Assembly: GCA_028023455.1 (NCBI GenBank)
Contig: JAQFVV010012396.1
Span: 10,208,085-10,272,084, forward strand
Direction of reading: 5' to 3'
Source of the DNA: Epiperipatus broadwayi
Lineage: Eukaryota > Onychophora > Udeonychophora > Euonychophora > Peripatidae
DNA: 64,000 bases
Below are positions 60,013-64,000 of this stretch, piece after piece. Position 1 is the stretch's first letter, and every line of letters begins with the position of its first letter. The notes beneath the pieces are model-generated. The model was not told where the DNA came from and made no database searches. It saw only the letters and a program-made list of their open reading frames with translations. Both the position numbers and the translations under genes were made by a program.

Positions 60013-60352
60013 ATATAATGCAGTTGAAAGAAAATGTACCTATGTATTTGAAAAGGAAGTTATTAAATAAATGGATATTACCAGTATGTGTGTTAATGAT
60101 TCTTGCGTATAGATCTGAGACTTGGATACTTAACGGAAAAGCAGTACAGAGACTTCAGACACATAACCAAGTATGGAGACATACATTCCAAGAGATTATA
60201 ACAGATCGATAAAGAGATGACATGTGAGATGGATTGATGCTGCTGGTGTGATGTGGAGTAGAGAGGCTAGAGATCAGAGAAGATGAATTGAACTTGGAAA
60301 GACTTTCATCCTGCAATGAATCTACGATAATGATTGAAAATGATGATGATGA
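60013..60352 (+). pseudogene. RTE/BovB-like LINE 3' end with (GAT)n tail
   Basis: Begins with CTYVFEKEVIK (also readable as MYLKRKLLNKWILPVCVLMI), then AYRSETWILNGKAVQRLQTH, then after a deletion RWIDAAGVMWSREARDQRR and IELGKTFILQ. It ends in GATGATGATGAT at about 60341. These match the RTE post-RT blocks, including the final D.RRVAG..W...A.DR..W..LG..F.LQ. 5' truncated, inactive. Confidence 0.75.
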
Positions 60353-61032
60353 TATAGTGCATATATATAACCATGTGTAAATATTTCTATTTATACATAA
60401 ATACTCTATGATTAAAATATTTTTTTAATTCTGGTTTTATTTTTTCTGATAACTGTAATTATCATTAAAAATATCATTAGGAATTGTTTTTGAAAAGTTT
60501 CTTTGTCTGGTTGTTTGAAAAATAATACTTCATTTAATAAAATGAAATGTTAATAAAGAAAAAAAACTATTCAATTAAATAAAATGATTGACACAAAGAC
60601 TAAACATTTATAACTAATTTTCATAACACCCAAATTAAAAGTAGAGACAATAAAATTGCAAAAATATGATACAAATTTATTCGAAACAAAAATAGAAAAG
60701 ACAATAAATATAAAAAAGCATTCAAATATTTTTGAAGCTAAAGTACTAAATGAAATATAAAAACATTTTAACTCTAAAAAGTTAAATTAGATACGACAGC
60801 CAAACAAATATAAAATATCAAATTATAAATATGTAACAAATTTATCTTATAAAAGAAATATAAATTTTATGGATGCTTGAGAGCCTGTTGTGAATCAATG
60901 GGATGGAGCCATCAACCATATATCAGTAAATAACAATAAAACCAATCAATAAGTTCATATTTTTCATAAAAAAACATGCAAATAATGTTTACTTTACCTA
61001 AAAATAATAATCAACAATGATCACATAACAAA
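60353..61032. other. AT-rich non-coding stretch
   Basis: No gene or recognised repeat. Confidence 0.4.
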
Positions 61033-63276
61033 TATACTCAATAAGACCACCATCAACATCACGTGATCACCATTCTTTATGCTTACACAAGTTGTTTTCA
61101 CAGAGACAAAACTCTTCACATAGTAGCGCCACTTGGTGCAAGGTTCCTCCCTAAGATGGCACAGAAGAGAGTTTTTCTGGGTATCTGGAGTAATACAAGA
61201 GTAAGATTATTATTTAAAGGAAAAGGTAAGGATCATAGAAAGTTAAATAATTATAGACCAATAGCAGTGACATCAGTTTTATATAAAGTTTTTTTATATA
61301 TGGTGACTGGAAGAGTTGCAAAGTGAATGGAAGAAAATAATGTAGTGGGGGAAATGCAAGGAGGCTTTAGGTTAGATAGGCATATAGGAGATAGTTTATT
61401 TGTAGTTACACAACTTATAGATATGAGTAGAAATTCAGGTAGACAGTTATATATTAGTTTTATAGATATAGAGAAGGCATATGATAGAGTGAATAGAAGT
61501 AGATTATGGATAAATTTAGCAAATCTGGGAATGGATGAAGCTTTAGTGGGTGTTATTAAGAAATTATATGAAAATAATTACTAAACATATCAATTATGGG
61601 ATATAGAATCTGTTAAAGTTAAAAATGTGGTGGGACTGAGGCAAGGATGCCCTATGTCACCTATTTTGTTTGTGTTGTATTTGAGTAAAATGGAGAGAGC
61701 AATAGAAAGTCTTGGAAGAGGGATAGAGATACCATTATTAGGTGGCAAGAGAGTATATACATTGTCGGGTCTTTTTTTTGCAGATGTCTTTTTGTGTGCA
61801 GAAAGAAGAGAAGATATGAAAGTTATGCTGAGGACATGTGCAGGGGTGGGTAAAGATATGGGGATTAAATTTAGTGAAGAAAAATCAAATATAATGATGG
61901 TGAATACTGGGGAAAGAGAAGACAAAGATTTCTTATTGGGGGATATAAAGTTAAGGGTGGTGAATAGATATAGTTATTTGGGAATCATCTTGAGTAATAA
62001 GAAAAATTGTTTGGATGAATGGGAGAAAAAATTGATAAATGAAGCAAAGAAAAGAAAGGTATTGATAAAGAAATTAACAGTGTTTTCATTTAATAAATAT
62101 GATATAGCTAGAATTGTATGGAAGGGAGTGGCAGTAGCAGGGTTAACATATGGCAATGATGCATTATGTGTTAGTAAAGGGGTATTAGATTGCTTAGAAA
62201 AAGTACAAAGGAAAGTAGGAAGACATGCATTAGATGCTGAGGTGTGGACAGCAAAGGAGGCAATTCAAGGAGAAATGGGAAGGTCAAGTTTTTATATGAG
62301 GGATGCAAAAAGCAAATTGAAAATGTTTGTTAGATTGCAGTTTATGGATAATAAAAGAATAGCCAAAATAGTATTTAATTGGATTACAAGTAAAGGGCAG
62401 GCAACAAGATGGGTGAGAAAGGTAATGTGGTATGCAGAAGATTTGGATAAAGAATTTATGTCAGTATACTTGTACAAAAGGTGGGATGATTGTGTTAGGA
62501 GGATTGTTGAGTGTTATAGTGGTAAGGAGTGGGATAGAAGAATAGATGCATTAATAAAGAATAGGGAGTTGGAGAGATGGAGAACTAGTACGCAGAGTAA
62601 AATGAGTTTAAATATATATAGAAGTAAACAGAACATTGGGTGTGAGTTAATTTATGATAATAGTAAGGAAAGTAGTTTATTGTTTAAGGCTCGAACAGGA
62701 TCTTTAGCAACAAGGGAATATACATGTAAATGGAAAAATATGGGTGATTTAGTCTGCAAGTTGTGTAAGGAAGGCATAGAAAATATTAGGCATCTGTTAT
62801 TTCAATGTAAATGCTTGGAAGCAGAAAGGGTACAAATAATGAAGTTATGGAAGATTAAATATGAACAAAGTGATTATACAGAAAGTGAGTTATTGGTTTT
62901 TATGCTAGGTTTGGGAAAAGATAAGGGGGATTTAGACATGAAGGTCATGGAGTTGACAAAGATTATGTTGTGGAAATGGGATGGAGCAGATTATGGCAAA
63001 GCTTAGGGCGGACAATGGAAAATGAAGGTAAAGTGGCTAACAGGTTTCTTTGAGCATAGTTGCTGAGAGATTCCTGACCCATTTAAGGAGAAGTCATAGT
63101 GCATCACATCACATCACTGATGAAAGCACACACTAGAAACTAGTCTGGGGATATTGGGTGAATAGGCTCTCGATAGGGATTTTATGCAAAAATCTTCCTG
63201 CATTCATTAATTACTCTGGCTTGCACTGAGAAGTGCTACTGTATGAAGAGTTTTGTCTCTGTGTATACTCAGTAAG
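61033..63276 (+). mobile_element. Composite family P element (copy D) enclosing a LINE RT
   Basis: Element 61046-63263 (2218 bp) between TATACTCAATAAG (61033-61045) and TATACTCAGTAAG (63264-63276), one mismatch. The left end has the terminal block ATCACGTGATCACCATTC followed by the ACAGAGACAAAACTC arm start, broken off at GGTGCAAG (about 61141). The right end is a family P arm from CTGATGAAAGC (63117) to GAGTTTTGTCTCTGTG. Between them lies a LINE RT with its 3' UTR and a CATCACATCACATCA tail. Either a 5'-truncated LINE inserted into a family P element, or the RT is carried by the family. Confidence 0.75.
61160..63006 (+). pseudogene. Non-LTR retrotransposon reverse transcriptase, two in-frame stops and altered active site
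   Basis: About 615 codons in one frame, broken only by TGA (61324-61326) and TAA (61582-61584). The order is NTRVRLLFKGKGKDHRKLNN and YRPIAVTSVLYK (RT motif 0/1 region), EMQGGFRLDR, ISFIDIEKAYDRVNR (motif A Asp present), GLRQGCPMSPILF (motif B), then LFFADVFLCAE at 61771-61803, where the FADD active site has become FADV. Next come the YSYLGIILS thumb block, AGLTYGNDALCV, and a C-terminal C-x2-C-x8-H-x4-C zinc motif (C377, C380, H389, C394, counting from 61627). Endonuclease is absent, so it is a 5'-truncated LINE copy. Few disabling changes mean a fairly recent insertion. The 3' UTR ends in CATCACATCACATCA. Confidence 0.85.
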
Positions 63277-63612
63277 TATGATTAATAAAACATTCCATAA
63301 AAAATAAATCAGTGATTTAAAATTCTACTTCATAAATTAAATTACAAAATCAATCCATGATTGAATATAAATAAGAATTAAGTCATATAATCCATAATTC
63401 ATAAATTTCAAAAATGTGTCTCTGCTTGAAAAAAATGCAACATTATAAAAAGTATATAGAAATAAATATGTTTATGACTAGCAAGTAATCATCAAACAAT
63501 AGTAACAAAAAAGAAAGTCATATAATCTGTAAAATAATTGACAACAAATCCATAAAATATTCCAAAAAAGCTATCCATTTATTAAACTGAATGTCATAAA
63601 AGTAGATGGTTA
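63277..63612. other. AT-rich spacer between two LINE/family P copies
   Basis: No feature seen. Confidence 0.4.
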
Positions 63613-63617
63613 TTAAA

Positions 63618-63690
63618 CCACTAAACATCACATGATCACCATCTCTTATGCTAGCACATAACTATTATTAAACAGGCTGATGTGATGTGA
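63618..63690 (-). repeat. Family P terminal block next to a second LINE copy
   Basis: Reads AACCACTAAACATCACATGA, then TCACCATCTCTTATGC, and a degraded CACAAACTGTTTACACAGAGGC region, which is the constant end of family P. It joins the CATCACATCACATCA tail of the minus-strand LINE at about 63680-63697. The other end of this composite lies beyond the window. Confidence 0.7.
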
Positions 63691-64000
63691 TGTATTATGG
63701 CTTCTCCTTAAACGAAGTCAAGAATATCTCAGCAATTATGCCCAGATAAACCTGTTAGCCACTTTCTTTTACATTCCCCACTCTAAATTTACCCATAATC
63801 TGCTCTATCCCATTTCCACAACATAATTTTTGTCAACTCTATAACCTTTATATCTAAATCCCCCTTATCTTTTCCCAAACCCAGCATAAAAACCAATAAT
63901 TCACTTTCTGTATAATCACTCTTTTCATATTTATTTTTCCACAACTTCATTATATGTACCCTTTCTGTTTTCAAACATTTACATTCAATTAACAAATGCC
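63680..64000 (-). pseudogene. Second copy of the same LINE, RT C-terminus and 3' UTR (cut by window edge)
   Basis: The minus-strand ORF at 63789-63995 reads ECKCLKTERVHIMKLWKNKY and then GKDKGDLDIKVIELTKIM, over 85% identical to the C-terminus of the 61.2-63.0 kb RT. The 3' UTR also matches (TGGCTAACAGGTTT; AAGGAGAAG(T/C)CATA). It is oriented tail to tail with that copy. The open frame continues past the window end, so its integrity is unknown. Confidence 0.85.

Noticed and set aside
61590-61925. 111-codon minus-strand ORF
   Set aside because: Antisense shadow of the LINE RT frame.
1-64000. CRISPR array, prophage or operon
   Set aside because: Sequence organisation is eukaryotic; no regularly spaced short direct repeats or bacterial gene clusters are present.

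Overview
The window is AT-rich eukaryotic DNA. It has microsatellites, tRNA-derived SINEs, several classes of decayed transposon and very few open frames. It fits a repeat-laden invertebrate (metazoan) genome, but I cannot name the species. Nothing is prokaryotic: there are no operons or ribosome binding sites.

Only one protein-coding gene is clear: an intronless, full-length queuosine-nucleotide N-glycosylase (QNG1 / DUF2419 family) on the minus strand at 34294-35307. A small unrecognised ORF lies 209 bp upstream on the same strand (35517-35723). The rest is mostly a graveyard of mobile elements. hAT transposase relics lie at 0.8-2.2, 10.7-10.9, 21.7 and 37.8-38.1 kb, with isolated hAT-like termini at 3.5, 6.4 and 38.8 kb. 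RTE/BovB-like (CFDP2-like) LINE pieces lie at 34.0, 46.5, 47.5, 53.6-56.9 and 60.1 kb. A different LINE fragment lies at 32 kb. A third LINE has an endonuclease/linker-like half at 23-24.4 kb and RT halves at 61.1-63.1 and 63.7-64 kb. There are also two tRNA-related SINE groups, a possible tyrosine-recombinase relic at 12.7 kb and a possible Penelope-like tail at 12.0 kb.

The most interesting content is a dispersed family of palindromic elements, called family P here. Five copies with both ends visible lie at 2243-2842, 13591-13657, 33631-33683, 35989-36924 and 61046-63263. Each sits between direct repeats of 13-15 bp: three pairs are perfect and two have one mismatch. One end is constant (GTGATCATGTGATG...TTTAGTGG), the other is constant (AGAGGCAAAACTCTCC), and the interior ranges from 53 bp to 2.2 kb. 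Long inverted arms plus tiny derivatives that keep both ends look like a DNA-transposon/MITE family. Variable 13-15 bp target duplications look like target-primed reverse transcription. The largest copy encloses a LINE reverse transcriptase ORF. The arms also carry a hammerhead-ribozyme-like motif whose stem pairing is partly supported by compensatory differences between copies. A second, unrelated ~0.9 kb palindrome lies at 48195-49105.

A GC-richer, largely unique stretch at about 27.2-30.0 kb is not explained by any repeat I recognise and may hold exons or regulatory DNA of a host gene.
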